Source of the DNA: Biscogniauxia marginata
Lineage: Eukaryota > Ascomycota > Sordariomycetes > Xylariales > Xylariaceae
Direction of reading: 5' to 3'
NCBI GenBank assembly: GCA_022695795.1
Contig: MU404120.1
Location: 62,001-126,000, forward strand
DNA: 64,000 nucleotides
Below are positions 24,500 through 34,244 of the stretch, one piece after another. Within the stretch, counting starts at the first letter, position 1. Each line of letters opens with the position of its first letter. The notes under the pieces are model-generated. The model was not told the DNA's origin, searched no databases, and saw only the letters and a list, made by a program, of their open reading frames with translations. Made by a program: the position numbers and the translations under genes.

Positions 24500-24971
24500 A
24501 TGATTCGCAGTGTTTCCGTATTTCAACTACTCTCCATCGGCTTGGTATTGCCCTTCGCCGTCCAAGGCATGGGTAGTCCTGATTCCTTGTCACAAGACTC
24601 GCCCGCCGCACGAGACGTGCTACTAGGTGAAGCCACCAGCCTACCGACAAAACGCGAGTCCCTCGTTAATGGGTTACACGAGATCCGAGATGCCCTGTCA
24701 TCTGCCGAAGAGTAAGCAACTACATCTCATCAAGCTTGGTCCTGTGGCCACGTCTGACAGAAGTCTCAGTCTCGAGACCTTCATCAAGCGCTCTGCAGCG
24801 CATCAGGAACAGAGGCGAGAGCCCCGGCGGAAGAAGCCCTCGAGTGGAAATAACAACAGCACCAACTCCACTCAAGATGATGAGTCGGGGGCGGATCGAT
24901 CCGCCACTATCACGATGCATGTTTCTATCGCCATGAGCTTTGCCCTTCTGCTAGGCTTCCTCCAGATGTAA
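24500..24971 (+). CDS. Small putative GPI-anchored cell-surface protein
   Basis: Two exons, 24500-24711 and 24761-24971, encode 140 residues; the 49-nt intron (GTAAGC...CTGACAG) is at the lower limit for this genome. Residues 1-23 form a signal peptide (VSVFQLLSIGLVLPFAVQG). The middle is hydrophilic, with KR and RR dibasic sites and an Asn/Ser/Thr-rich stretch GNNNSTNSTQ that offers N- and O-glycosylation sites. The C-terminus ends in a hydrophobic tail (MHVSIAMSFALLLGFLQM) after small residues, as in GPI-anchor signals. No enzyme domain and no cysteine framework are visible. Signal and anchor are inferred from composition. It could instead be a one-pass membrane protein. Confidence 0.6.
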
Positions 24972-26480
24972 TTCGACACCGGATTCGCTATATTTACTGC
25001 CTCGGGAAATAAACAAAGATAATGGTATAATAAATATGTCGGTTGGCAGTCTATTCGCACGGGATTTACATTAGTTATATGTATGGATATATATGCATGG
25101 ATGATAATTTGCTCTTCACTCTGTATACCACCGCAATACGGCTTATAGAATTTACTCTTTGCGCTAGATTAGTCTCTAGGTATTTGGATTATGTATCATA
25201 GATTGTTTGTTTATAAGAATTCCAGTGTGCAAACATTGGTTCAATCTTTATACTATCAGAATCTTCTTCTTTTTCCTAAACACAATGGTATATAGAACTT
25301 CCCTATACTCCCTCATGTTACTGCGCACGATGCTAAAATTTGCCTTGTCACCAATGATCATATAGAACTAAGTTCATAACAGATGGTATAAGTAAGCTGA
25401 GGTCAAAAATACCCTTTAATTCAGTCGGAGGGAACCTATGCTAATCGGTTGCTCGTAAACAGTTACAATCATTATTTCAGGGATTTCTCACTAAATACTA
25501 CATTGAAAGATAATGGTCATATATTCTAGACCGAATTTGAGTAAGTCTCCATGATATAGGATTTCCATCATTCGACAGAAAAACTGATGCCTTTGCCAAG
25601 TCATCCGTAATACAGCCAATAGGCTATTACGAAAAAATCAATGGACGGCGTGGGGAATACCTTTACGGGGTATAGGAAAGAAGGATTGCCACCCCTGCGC
25701 AGCGTATGTTCACAAATCAAGTGGCGAAGGCAATTAACCAACCATGAGACGAGACGTTTTATATGTAATAGACGCTCGCTGCTACACACCGCTTGAATTA
25801 GAATTATGGACTAGAAATATTTACCATAAACTTAAACATCGATAGGTAGAGAGAGGGATGGCTATTATCAAGTGGTATTTTGCTCTTTGCTTATAAATTA
25901 ATGCGTGATGCTTTCAACCTACTGGTACTAAACTAAGTTATTAGGAAACATTGATCATAATCTTGGAGATTTTACTACTGGTAGGTATATATCCGCATTT
26001 ACCTACCCGTTTCACCTATCCCAAGTAATATTAATTCACTTTACCTAAGGTAGGTACAGTAAGTTGTCTTGAGTTATATAGCTTGTGCCACATACGCCAC
26101 AAAGAGGGGGCTATGTAGGTACTCAACTGTTCCTAGGTAGGTTACCTCACTGTTAGGTAGGTAGGTAGGTACATACAGATACGTACCTAGGTTATATAAG
26201 CCAGACCCCCACAATTTGCCCCGCGACTTATGTGAACGCGTCGGGGGGCACATCGTCATCGGACTCCACCAAAGCTGTCTCACCACGCCGACGTCGAATT
26301 CCGGGCTAGAGTTCTGAGTCGAAAACTAGTTTACTAGCCTTATACTACTATTTTCTGTCTAGTGTTCCCACTAAGGTCGAACGGGGTGCATGCTAGTCGG
26401 GTCAGGTTGAATATCAGCATTGAGTGTTGTGATTTGCTGTGACCGAGAAGGAAGAGGAACGGGAGAATCGGTGAAGCATC

Positions 26481-26528
26481 ATGTCAGTACATGAGTTGGA
26501 CATGTCCAATCTTCTCAAAGCCAAATAG
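26481..26528 (+). promoter_or_regulatory. uORF 1 of the ankyrin gene (15 codons)
   Basis: ATG at 26481 to TAG at 26526-26528, encoding MSVHELDMSNLLKAK. It ends 48 nt before the main ATG. If the leader is transcribed, it would lower translation of the main frame or require reinitiation. Confidence 0.4.
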
Positions 26529-26544
26529 CCCTGCGGTACCTACC

Positions 26545-26568
26545 ATGCCATACTACCTCAGAATCTAG
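26545..26568 (+). promoter_or_regulatory. uORF 2 of the ankyrin gene (7 codons)
   Basis: ATG at 26545 to TAG at 26566-26568 (MPYYLRI), ending 8 nt before the main ATG at 26577. That distance is too short for efficient reinitiation, so it is expected to be repressive if present in the mRNA. Confidence 0.4.
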
Positions 26569-26576
26569 CGACTGAC

Positions 26577-27299
26577 ATGTTCGACCTTAGGATCGAACCG
26601 TCGTTGAGACTACGTCGGGCAGTCAACTGCAACGACGACCTGCTGGTGCGACGTATCATCAAGTCCCATCCGGACCTCATCCACAATCCCGACCAGTCTA
26701 CTGCCGGTCTCTCCAACTCGAATCTTCACTTGGCCGCTAGTCTGGGTCACCTTGAAGTATGTAAGACATTGGTTGCCCTCGGCCACGAGCTCCCCACGCC
26801 TGCGCTCAACGAGAACCACCAGACCGCTCTGATGCTAGCCGCCGCCGCCGGCTACAGCGAGATCGTCCATCTTCTTTCCGAGAATGATCCTTCCTGCATC
26901 CTGCGCCACGATGTCCGCGGCCGGGACGCCATAATGTATGCGAGCATGGGAGGGCATGACACCGCAGTTCAGTTGCTGCTCACCTTTGCGCCGGGAGGCG
27001 CGCAGGTCGCCTTACAGAATGCCGACATCGATGGAAACACCGCCCTCCACTTTGCGAGCTGTAATGGGAATCTAAACGTCCTCCAGATACTCCTCATCGC
27101 CGGGGCTGACCCCGACAGGCGCAATATTTGGAGCTGGAACGCCGTCTCATACAGCGCCACCGTGACGACCGAGGTTGCCCTGAAGGGCTTCGTTGCCGCC
27201 GAGATGGAGAAACGCCGGCAGCTGAAGAACGGGGCCAAAGAGGGAAAACGAGGTGGTGGTCTGCGTATGGTTGACCAAGAAGGCGAATCTATGGATTGA
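26577..27299 (+). CDS. Ankyrin-repeat protein
   Basis: A single exon of 240 residues. Ankyrin repeats run from about residue 12 to 200. The clearest are SNLHLAASLGHLEVCKTLVALG, QTALMLAAAAGYSEIVHLL, RDAIMYASMGGHDTAVQLLL and NTALHFASCNGNLNVLQILLIAGADPD, each with the TALH/A-A-x-G-H pattern of the helix-turn-helix unit. A short basic tail with KRRQLKN and GKRGGG follows. There is no signal peptide or membrane helix, so the protein is intracellular and should act as a protein-binding adaptor. The ATG at 26577 is the first in frame, and two uORFs lie just ahead of it. Partners are unknown; small ankyrin proteins of this shape are widespread in filamentous fungi. Confidence 0.88.
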   Translation: MFDLRIEPSLRLRRAVNCNDDLLVRRIIKSHPDLIHNPDQSTAGLSNSNLHLAASLGHLEVCKTLVALGHELPTPALNENHQTALMLAAAAGYSEIVHLLSENDPSCILRHDVRGRDAIMYASMGGHDTAVQLLLTFAPGGAQVALQNADIDGNTALHFASCNGNLNVLQILLIAGADPDRRNIWSWNAVSYSATVTTEVALKGFVAAEMEKRRQLKNGAKEGKRGGGLRMVDQEGESMD

Positions 27300-28689
27300 C
27301 GGCACGATATTGATACCTTGCCATTTTTTGTGGTCTATCTCCAATTTGCTCCACGGGATGATGGCCATCTGGCAGGCTATTTACGATAAGGTCTCTATGA
27401 AGGGTACTTCTCAGGTTCGTTACCTTCGGTTATTTCATCTCTAGGCTGGCTCAAGAGCAGAAACCCGACGCCGGTATGGTAAGTGCCTGGTTTACTTGCC
27501 TCCACAGACATGTGCTGCCCCCCCCGAATTCTACGAAACGTGACTCGGCCACGTGCGCTGTAATTTTGGCGACGCCTAGAATGTATCGCTCCGTCATGGC
27601 CTTTACTCCATGTGGATCCGTCATTGTTTGCCCTTCTGGAGCTCCGGACCGTGCCGCGAAAAGCTATGGATGGTAGCACGTCAACAGCAAGGGGTTGGCC
27701 TCTGCAGCACTCGTCTCGCGACTTGTTAATGGTACAAGCACCTCGCTGCCACTATTTTCGTGAGCTCGGGTTTAGACTCGTGGCGCTAGCCTGCGTAAGT
27801 GTTTCATTATTGGTTGGCTTGTGCCATCTGATGGCTCATACCAAGTAGTGAACACTAATCTGCCAACTTGACTCGAGACATGCTCGCGTATCTCGCATAT
27901 CAAACCTAACTCCTTTTGGCAGAGAATGGTCAGCTCTACCTGTTTTACTTGCTGGCTACGAATTGGGTTTTCTGTTTGCTTCGTCTCATCTGCCAGTTGT
28001 GGCCAATGACGGCAACGTGTGGAAGAAGCTCTGACGCTTGGCCCCAATACTCGATATTGATGGCTCACCTGGTGGTCAAGTACTGCTATCAGGCCACCTC
28101 CGATTCTACTGTGCGCTCGTTGTATAGTCACAAGCCGATTGGGATTGAAAAGTACGCTACTAGGCAATCAAATTTGCCGCTGGAAACAAACACACTATTT
28201 GCACTAGATATTCACTACTGAGTTGACATGGTTATGGCTTACACGGGTGACTTTTTAGACCGTCAGTGTTAGTGGTGGTCTGTGTTTGCCACATGGACAA
28301 TGGTTCTGCTATCTGACGTGCTGCTTAGGCCTATTGTTGTCAATCTTTGAATACCTTAAGAATAGTGAATCACGAAGAATATATTATATGAATCACTCAC
28401 GTAGTTCTCTAGTGCCGAGAATCGTGTTTCTTTTTCTAATATAAAAGCCTGATGTAGTTCATGGTGAATCTTCTCTTCCTTCTCCTCCTTCTCCTTCTCC
28501 TCGTCACTATCCATCTACGCTGTCATCAATAATCAACTCATAGACCATCAACTTTCAACCAGAGCTATTTATTACTTACAAACACCTACCCACACGGTCT
28601 GTCTCTCTTCATATTTGCCTTGTTTTCTGTCTCAATCGCGATCAAGATTCAACCCAAACCCTGAACCACATTCCTCCCTCCCTTCTCAG
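27300..28689. other. Intergenic region, possible unrecognised UTR exon
   Basis: About 1.4 kb without a supported gene. A CTT-rich tract (28467-28506) and the acceptor-like CCTTCTCAG at 28681-28689 suggest that the right end holds the promoter, a 5' non-coding exon and an intron of the next gene. Confidence 0.45.
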
Positions 28690-30070
28690 TGACTCCTATC
28701 CCACAACTAGAGCCTGTGCCTAGTTGTGGAACATCCCTCAAGGTGGATTCTCAGTATATCCAACACACTACTGCGGAGCTGCCGTACCCTGCCACAAAGC
28801 TCGTCATAGGACAACATCTCCAGGTTCATCCGTCTGGACGTTCCTGGGCCTGGCTAGTAGTGGGATCATACTACGACTCGAAGGGCAACGAGCTCTGGCA
28901 CATCGAGGTTCTTCTAGGTTGTAGAGACGAAGGAAACTCCGAGGCAGACTCTGACGAGGTTTCTGAGCCGGATACAACCACAGCTGGTAAGCTCGCTATC
29001 GTCACCAGCACGATGACCTGGTCATGTTCAATTTATTCGGCCAGCTTATAAAACCACACTGATCTCGTTCAAAGCCTGCGCTGTTTCTTTCTTTTGCTCC
29101 CCGAAGATTTGCGATCTGCTAACCTTTTACCCCTGAAGATAGTTACACTACTCGCGACAACGAAGTTGCCTACCAGACTCTTGAACCCGGCTTTAGGATT
29201 GACAACAACTCGAATCCAAACCTCTACTACGTGGTCCCGGAGCCTTGGGATCTCGACATTGAAGTTCTCTTTGGTTCCGTTCCGAGCAACGCCCCTCACA
29301 ACTTTCCGCAGACCGACTTTCCGGCGGCGATGGCTGGCCAAGGTGGTTGGAACACAACCTTCGGCTGGGATGCTAGTGGTAACGCCGCGAACACGGGACA
29401 AGCCTACGGCAACCCAACCACTGGAGGTATGCCTTTCGGTTCCTACGCCGGCGCCGGCCGCTACATGATGATGAACCCCGGAGCTTACAACTACCCAGGA
29501 ATGATAGCTATGAGCTACCAGCAGCAGCAGCAGCAGGCTTTCCCGTACCAGGGAGGCCAGGGGCCCGCCTACGTCATGCCCGCCAACGGGTACCAGCACG
29601 CGGTGCCGTTCTTCCCGGGGCAGAGCCGGCCCCCGCAGCCGCACCCGGTCGTGAGCGCGGACTCGCCGGCGCTGAACCTGACCAACTCGACCGGGGGCGC
29701 GGGCTGCGAGCCGGGGTATAACTACTTCTTCCCGGGGGAGCACACCAAGGTGCACGTGGTCAAGTCGTCGACGCCGCCGTGGCGCGTGCCCGCGAGCATG
29801 GCGCTCTACTACGGCGCGTACCACGTCCCCGCCGGGACGACGCTCGCCGAGCTCCTGCGCGGCTTCGGCGCCACCAACCCCGTCCGCAAGATGAACCGCG
29901 CCACCGAGCTCATCTCGGGCGGCAACGGCCGCTGGTACAAGGGCGTCACCTTCGCGGGCGACGACGCCGGCGACATGAAGAAGACCCTGCGCGACCTCGG
30001 CTGGGACCGCTCGCGCACGGGGCGCTCCGGCGAGAAGCCCGTCGTCTGGCTCTGGATCACGAAGGACTGA
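28690..30070 (+). CDS. Conserved fungal protein of unknown function; start unresolved
   Basis: Two coding exons, 28690-28986 and 29139-30070, are joined in frame (GTAAGC donor, CTGAAG acceptor). The first exon has no ATG, and an in-frame TGA lies 25 nt upstream. It is preceded by a good acceptor, and its first two bases are TG. If the upstream exon ends in A, the start codon is split by the intron and the protein has 409 residues beginning MTPIPQLEP. The N-terminal part is acidic; the middle is low in complexity (Gly/Asn/Pro-rich with five Gln). The last 100 residues form a compact domain with HVVKSSTPPWRVP, NGRWYKGVTF, GDDAGDMKKTLRDLGWD and GEKPVVWLWITKD, a motif set I recognise from uncharacterised proteins of other filamentous fungi. 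No catalytic residues are apparent. Function unknown. Confidence 0.7.
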
Positions 30071-31443
30071 TCTGATTCGAAACCTGTTTATTATCATTAT
30101 CATTATTATTGTTGTGTGTGTCGGTGGAAAACAGGTTGACACATCACACAGCGTTATTTGCCTTTTCACATACACTACTCACTGGGCTATACCTACTCCT
30201 TGCGTAGTACGTCATCATGTTCTGGCCCCCGGGGGGGATGCGTGGCGTTGCGGTTTATTGTTTTTCTTTTCTCAACATATAGTTTTCAGGCTCTACTGTC
30301 TGTAGCCTCGCGAGCCATCTAAGCGATTTTAATTTACGAATCAATTCAAAGCGTTTGTCTCCGTACCGTCGGCGTCTTGCAAATTTCTAGTGACTATTAA
30401 ACATGTGCCTTACAAGTAGTTGCTCGACTTGCTTGCAGGTTCATGGATGTGAAGACTGTATTCCACTTTCTACTGTCAAGTCTTGCTACTTCTCGTCTCC
30501 CCACGAACCCTGTTGTCTTAAGAGATTCTGTCGCGTCAGGAGACTACATCTACATATTTCGTCCTCTAGGTTTTTTGCTAACGATGGTTGTTAGGACGAG
30601 ATAAGAGCTATAATTAAAGCGAATGTATTGATCCAGAATAGAGCCAGGTGAACAAGTTGAAGCCATGATCTATACACAAAGGTCGTATAGGCTCGCGTAG
30701 GATTCGTAGGGGGCCTGACAATCCATGCCTAACACTGACCTAGGTATAGTTGGAATTGCATTATCACCCGCTTGAGAATACTGAATGTATAAAGTTAGAT
30801 TGATAGATACTATCAGTTATATCATAATTAGTAGTAATGGCAACATAGCAAATGAAGCCAACGTCTATATAGACTGTTACACACGCTCCCCCCCTTTTCC
30901 TGTCCTCACGACTCATAAACGCGCCCTTCCATCCGTTTCCTGTCACAAGCGCGCCCTCCACTCCTTTCATGTCATAAACGCGCCCTTACCGTTTCTTCTG
31001 TCTCGCTATCACTTCGCGAACACAGTGACCGGATTATAGAATTTGTAAGCAGATGTTTCCATGCAGCGGGATTCATAATTCACTGATTAGAAATTCTGTC
31101 GTATCTCATTCGGCCTACCGTGTCACCTCGACCTAATTTGGAACCATCCCTGTTCTATCTGGTCCCAATTTCGGCGTTATAGCATAACAGAAATGCTTTA
31201 GTCAATACGAAGTGCCGAGGTTGCCATATAGAGCCTATATATTTAGTTTTCTATTTAAAGAAGAGAAAGATAGGCTTCTAGTCTGTCTCTATCAAACAGA
31301 ATCTAAACTAATAGTCAACTACGTGTCTGCGATATTAGGACTAACCCTTACTCTGTGCTCTCACAGTTCTGTTCTCTTATGGTCTACACCTCTAGCACTC
31401 AAAACACCAAGTGTGAAAGACGCCCTGCTCATATCAGTCCGTC
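30071..31443. other. Intergenic region with a small minisatellite
   Basis: About 1.4 kb, no supported gene. Three imperfect 29-30 nt units sharing CGCGCCCT lie at 30913-31000. The part from 31240 to 31443 is the likely leader of the DUF1993 gene. Confidence 0.5.
30913..31000. repeat. Three-unit minisatellite, period 29-30 nt
   Basis: Units start at 30913, 30943 and 30972. Each begins TCATAAACGCGCCC or the variant TCACAAGCGCGCCC and ends in a CCGTTTCCTG-like block. It lies outside genes. Confidence 0.65.
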
Positions 31444-32152
31444 ATGACATCTCTATACGAATCCAGCATCCCGGTGCTGGGCAACATTTTGGAGGCCGAG
31501 TCGAGCCTCCTCAAGAAGGCAGAGGCATACGCCACCGAGAAAGGCATTCCCATGTCTGAACTACTCGAAACTCGGATCTATGAAGACATGTTGCCCCTAC
31601 ACGCGCAGATTAGGCTCACGGCCAATGTGACCAGAAGAGCTATCGGGCAACTTACCGGAAAGCAACTATCCGACGTGGAAGACAAAGACCGTATGTAAAT
31701 CCCCAAGAATCTATAGTACTTTATACGCCTTTTGCCAAAGTCTAAGTTGGAGGTCACAATCCAGACCAGGCTTCTCTATGATTCTCTATAATACCAAAGT
31801 TACCAGTTATTGATCTAGGCAGAAATTAGCCCTATAATCTAGGTAAAAGAGCAATTAGTTGACATCTGACTCGACAGGTAACCTGACTGAGTGCCTCGCC
31901 GTCATTGACGAGAACCTCAAGCTGCTCGCGGACGTAAAGCCCGAGTCTCTCAGCGTCAAGGAGTCCGACAACGTCACCCTCCTGCTCCCCTCCAAGAATA
32001 TCCCGTTGCCCGCCATTGGTTTCATACAGGAGTACACGATCCCAAACGTCTTCTTCCACCTCAGCATAACGTACGCCATCTTGCGCATGAAGGGAGTACC
32101 CCTGGGCAAGGCGGACTACTGCAGGAGTTTCTTTAAAAGCTTCCAAGTGTGA
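31444..32152 (+). CDS. DUF1993-family protein
   Basis: Two exons, 31444-31690 and 31878-32152, encode 173 residues. The intron (GTATGT...CGACAG) restores the Arg codon between DVEDKD and NLTECL. The opening MTSLYESSIPVLGNILEAESSLLKKAEAYA and the middle LLETRIYEDMLPLHAQI are typical of the DUF1993 helical-bundle family of fungi and bacteria, as is the end GFIQEYTIPNVFFHLSITYAILRMKGVPLGKADY. The conserved His residues (PLHAQ, FFHLS) recall the DinB-like fold to which this family is distantly related; whether they bind metal is unknown. Cytosolic, no signal peptide. The length fits the family, and no biochemical role is established. Confidence 0.88.
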
Positions 32153-32950
32153 TCGACGATATCGTCCCGGATGATGATGTACGGGTATAGCGAATTATGG
32201 AAGGGTGTGACAAAGAAAAGGAAAAGGGAAAAGGAATTATAGGCAAGCAAGCGGTTTTTCGGGATAAGAGCTCTCGAGGTATCTTAAAACTTTGGAAGTT
32301 GGAAAATTTAGCAAACCGCTGAATCTTACGTACCTCTCGTATAAATCAAAATTGACATTACATCTCTAAATATGGCTTTTCTTTTTGACGTAGTCCTGTC
32401 AAAAGGCGCATGTTTTCTAAGCTTTTCATCTGTCCCTTGGTTATAATCAAGTACAAAATAATAAAAGAGGCCCCAAGAGAGAAAAGGAAAATCGAAAGCG
32501 ACATACTCGTGTGGGTAACACATGAAAAGACAAATTCTTGTTATTTACATGCCGAAGTCCCAAACATAACCTACCTTAACTAACCGTACAGGTTTCAGTC
32601 CCGTGCAGCCAGCTAACAGTTTGGGGCTACTTTTAGATGAATATTGGCATTCTGGGTATCAATACAACTTTAATTAATACTCTTGTAGTTCACTTATTTA
32701 TTTCACGACTCCAAGCTCTTTGAACCTCCTTCATACCAGTACCCCCCAGGTTAGTATGAGGCTAGTGTACTCACACTAGTCGCAGAAATCCGGTTCTTCC
32801 TTTCTACAATGTGTGCGCAGCCTTCTTTCGTCTTAGTTGGTATCATACGAGTCTTCCTGGAGTCTAGAGCTCTTCATTCAGGGCGTACTGACTGCGAGAG
32901 GCGCTGCAAAGCAGTGATCACAATTTGGAAGTGTTCTAACCGATAAAATC
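32153..32950. other. Intergenic region
   Basis: About 0.8 kb between the convergent DUF1993 and aldolase genes. AT-rich; no feature beyond likely 3' UTRs. Confidence 0.5.
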
Positions 32951-33739
32951 TTAGTAGACACCTCCATGTGTGTCTAGCCCCGAGGGCAATGGCACCTCGG
33001 TGGGCGTGTTCTTGATCCCACGCTTGGCCGCTTCGTCGAGGATCGACGTGGTCGCGGTTGCCCCTATCCTCGTGACGCCTAACGACATCGCAAACAGGAA
33101 CTGGTCCAACGTCCTTATGCCACCGGCGGCCTTGATATGCACGTTCGGCCCGACGTTCTGCTTCATGAGCTTCAGGCGCGGCGCGGTTGCGCCCTTGTAG
33201 CTGTACTGGCCGTTGGGTTGCTTCACGAAGCCGTACCCCGTGGACGTCTTGACAAAGGCCACAGACAGCGCGGTGCATATCTTGCATAGGTGGATGATGT
33301 GCTCGTCCTCCAGGAAGTCGTTCTCGAAGATAACCTTGAGAGCAGCTCCTTGCTTGATGACGACCTCGTTGATGGCCTGGATCTCATTTCTCACGTATTC
33401 CCAGTCGCCTCCGAGCACCTTGCCCACATTAACTACCATGTCGATCTCATGGGCCCCTGCCTTGATGGCCTCGTCCGTCTCTAGAACCTTGATGTTTGTG
33501 GTGCTGTTTCCGTGAGGGAAGCCGACGACGGCGCATATTAGCACGCCAGACCCTTCGAGAACGTCCTTGGCGGCAGATACGCAGTAAGGTTTTATGCATG
33601 CCGTAGCGACTTTATGTTTCTTGGCAATCTCGAGGCCAGCTAGGATCTCCCCGTCTGTCATCGTTGGATGAAGGAGAGAGTGGTCGATGAGTTTGGCGAT
33701 CTGTGGGAGGGTCACGGTGATCTTTTTCTGAAGCTCCAT
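32951..33739 (-). CDS. Deoxyribose-phosphate aldolase (DERA)
   Basis: One exon of 262 residues on the minus strand. The enzyme splits 2-deoxy-D-ribose 5-phosphate into glyceraldehyde 3-phosphate and acetaldehyde, the last step of deoxynucleoside salvage. It has the class I aldolase TIM-barrel marks: LIDHSLLHPT, CAVVGFPHG, EIDMVVNVG (Asp100), the Schiff-base lysine Lys164 in FVKTSTGYG and Lys203 in IKAAGGIRT. All catalytic residues expected from DeoC are in place. Cytosolic. A TATATAAA word sits only a few bases ahead of the ATG (33743-33751) and is too close to act as its TATA box. The next gene upstream is a Zn2Cys6-like regulator in the same direction, about 0.5 kb away. Confidence 0.95.
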   Translation of the reverse strand: MELQKKITVTLPQIAKLIDHSLLHPTMTDGEILAGLEIAKKHKVATACIKPYCVSAAKDVLEGSGVLICAVVGFPHGNSTTNIKVLETDEAIKAGAHEIDMVVNVGKVLGGDWEYVRNEIQAINEVVIKQGAALKVIFENDFLEDEHIIHLCKICTALSVAFVKTSTGYGFVKQPNGQYSYKGATAPRLKLMKQNVGPNVHIKAAGGIRTLDQFLFAMSLGVTRIGATATTSILDEAAKRGIKNTPTEVPLPSGLDTHGGVY

Positions 33740-34244
33740 TCTTTTATATAGGGATCCCCTCGTTTGCCTTGTAAACGGCAGCCCAACGAAGTCGCGAGCT
33801 ATGTAGGTGGTGGTATAGGAAGGAATAGAAATGATGTGCCTGTCATTAATCTTGCCGAGCAGAAAGGAGTATCCTGGAAGAGTACTAGTTCTCCGCGGCT
33901 AATGAGATATTATACAATCACCGGCAGGTCCAAGGACAAGAAGAGGATTGAATAGGTAGTGCGGGGCTAGTCTAATGTGTATATGCAGCGGTTTGCCTCC
34001 TTTAGGTGGGTTGGCTAATGTAGGTATCTCCTATTAGGTTGCAGTAGCTCTGCCGCTCTAGTAAGTCTAGGCGGGATGACATATAGCTCCTAGGCCCTTT
34101 CCGTTGTATACCTTGCACCCTGGGGATTAAATATTGTTATGGCAGGAAACATGCCCCGGCCAAGTTGCCTAGGAATGGACACTGCGAGCTCCTTAGTTCT
34201 GTGGAAAGTCCCACACTATATGCCTACGAGGATAATCGTCTATT
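33740..34244. other. Intergenic region upstream of the aldolase
   Basis: About 0.5 kb that holds the aldolase promoter and the 3' end of the regulator gene. No other feature seen. Confidence 0.5.

Larger units (their letters stand above)
24972..26576. other. AT-rich intergenic region
   Basis: About 1.6 kb, mostly AT-rich with many short tracts and no supported gene. The right part (25978-26192) is crowded with TAGGTA/TACCTA words. The last 100 nt form the leader of the ankyrin gene and include two uORFs. Confidence 0.5.

Noticed and set aside
29069..30175. A 368-codon minus-strand open frame
   Set aside because: It lies opposite the second coding exon of a conserved protein, lacks domains, and is Arg/Gly/Val-rich as expected for an antisense shadow.
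33743..33751. TATATAAA word as the TATA box of the aldolase gene
   Set aside because: It lies only a few bases before the ATG, too near to direct a transcript that contains that start codon.
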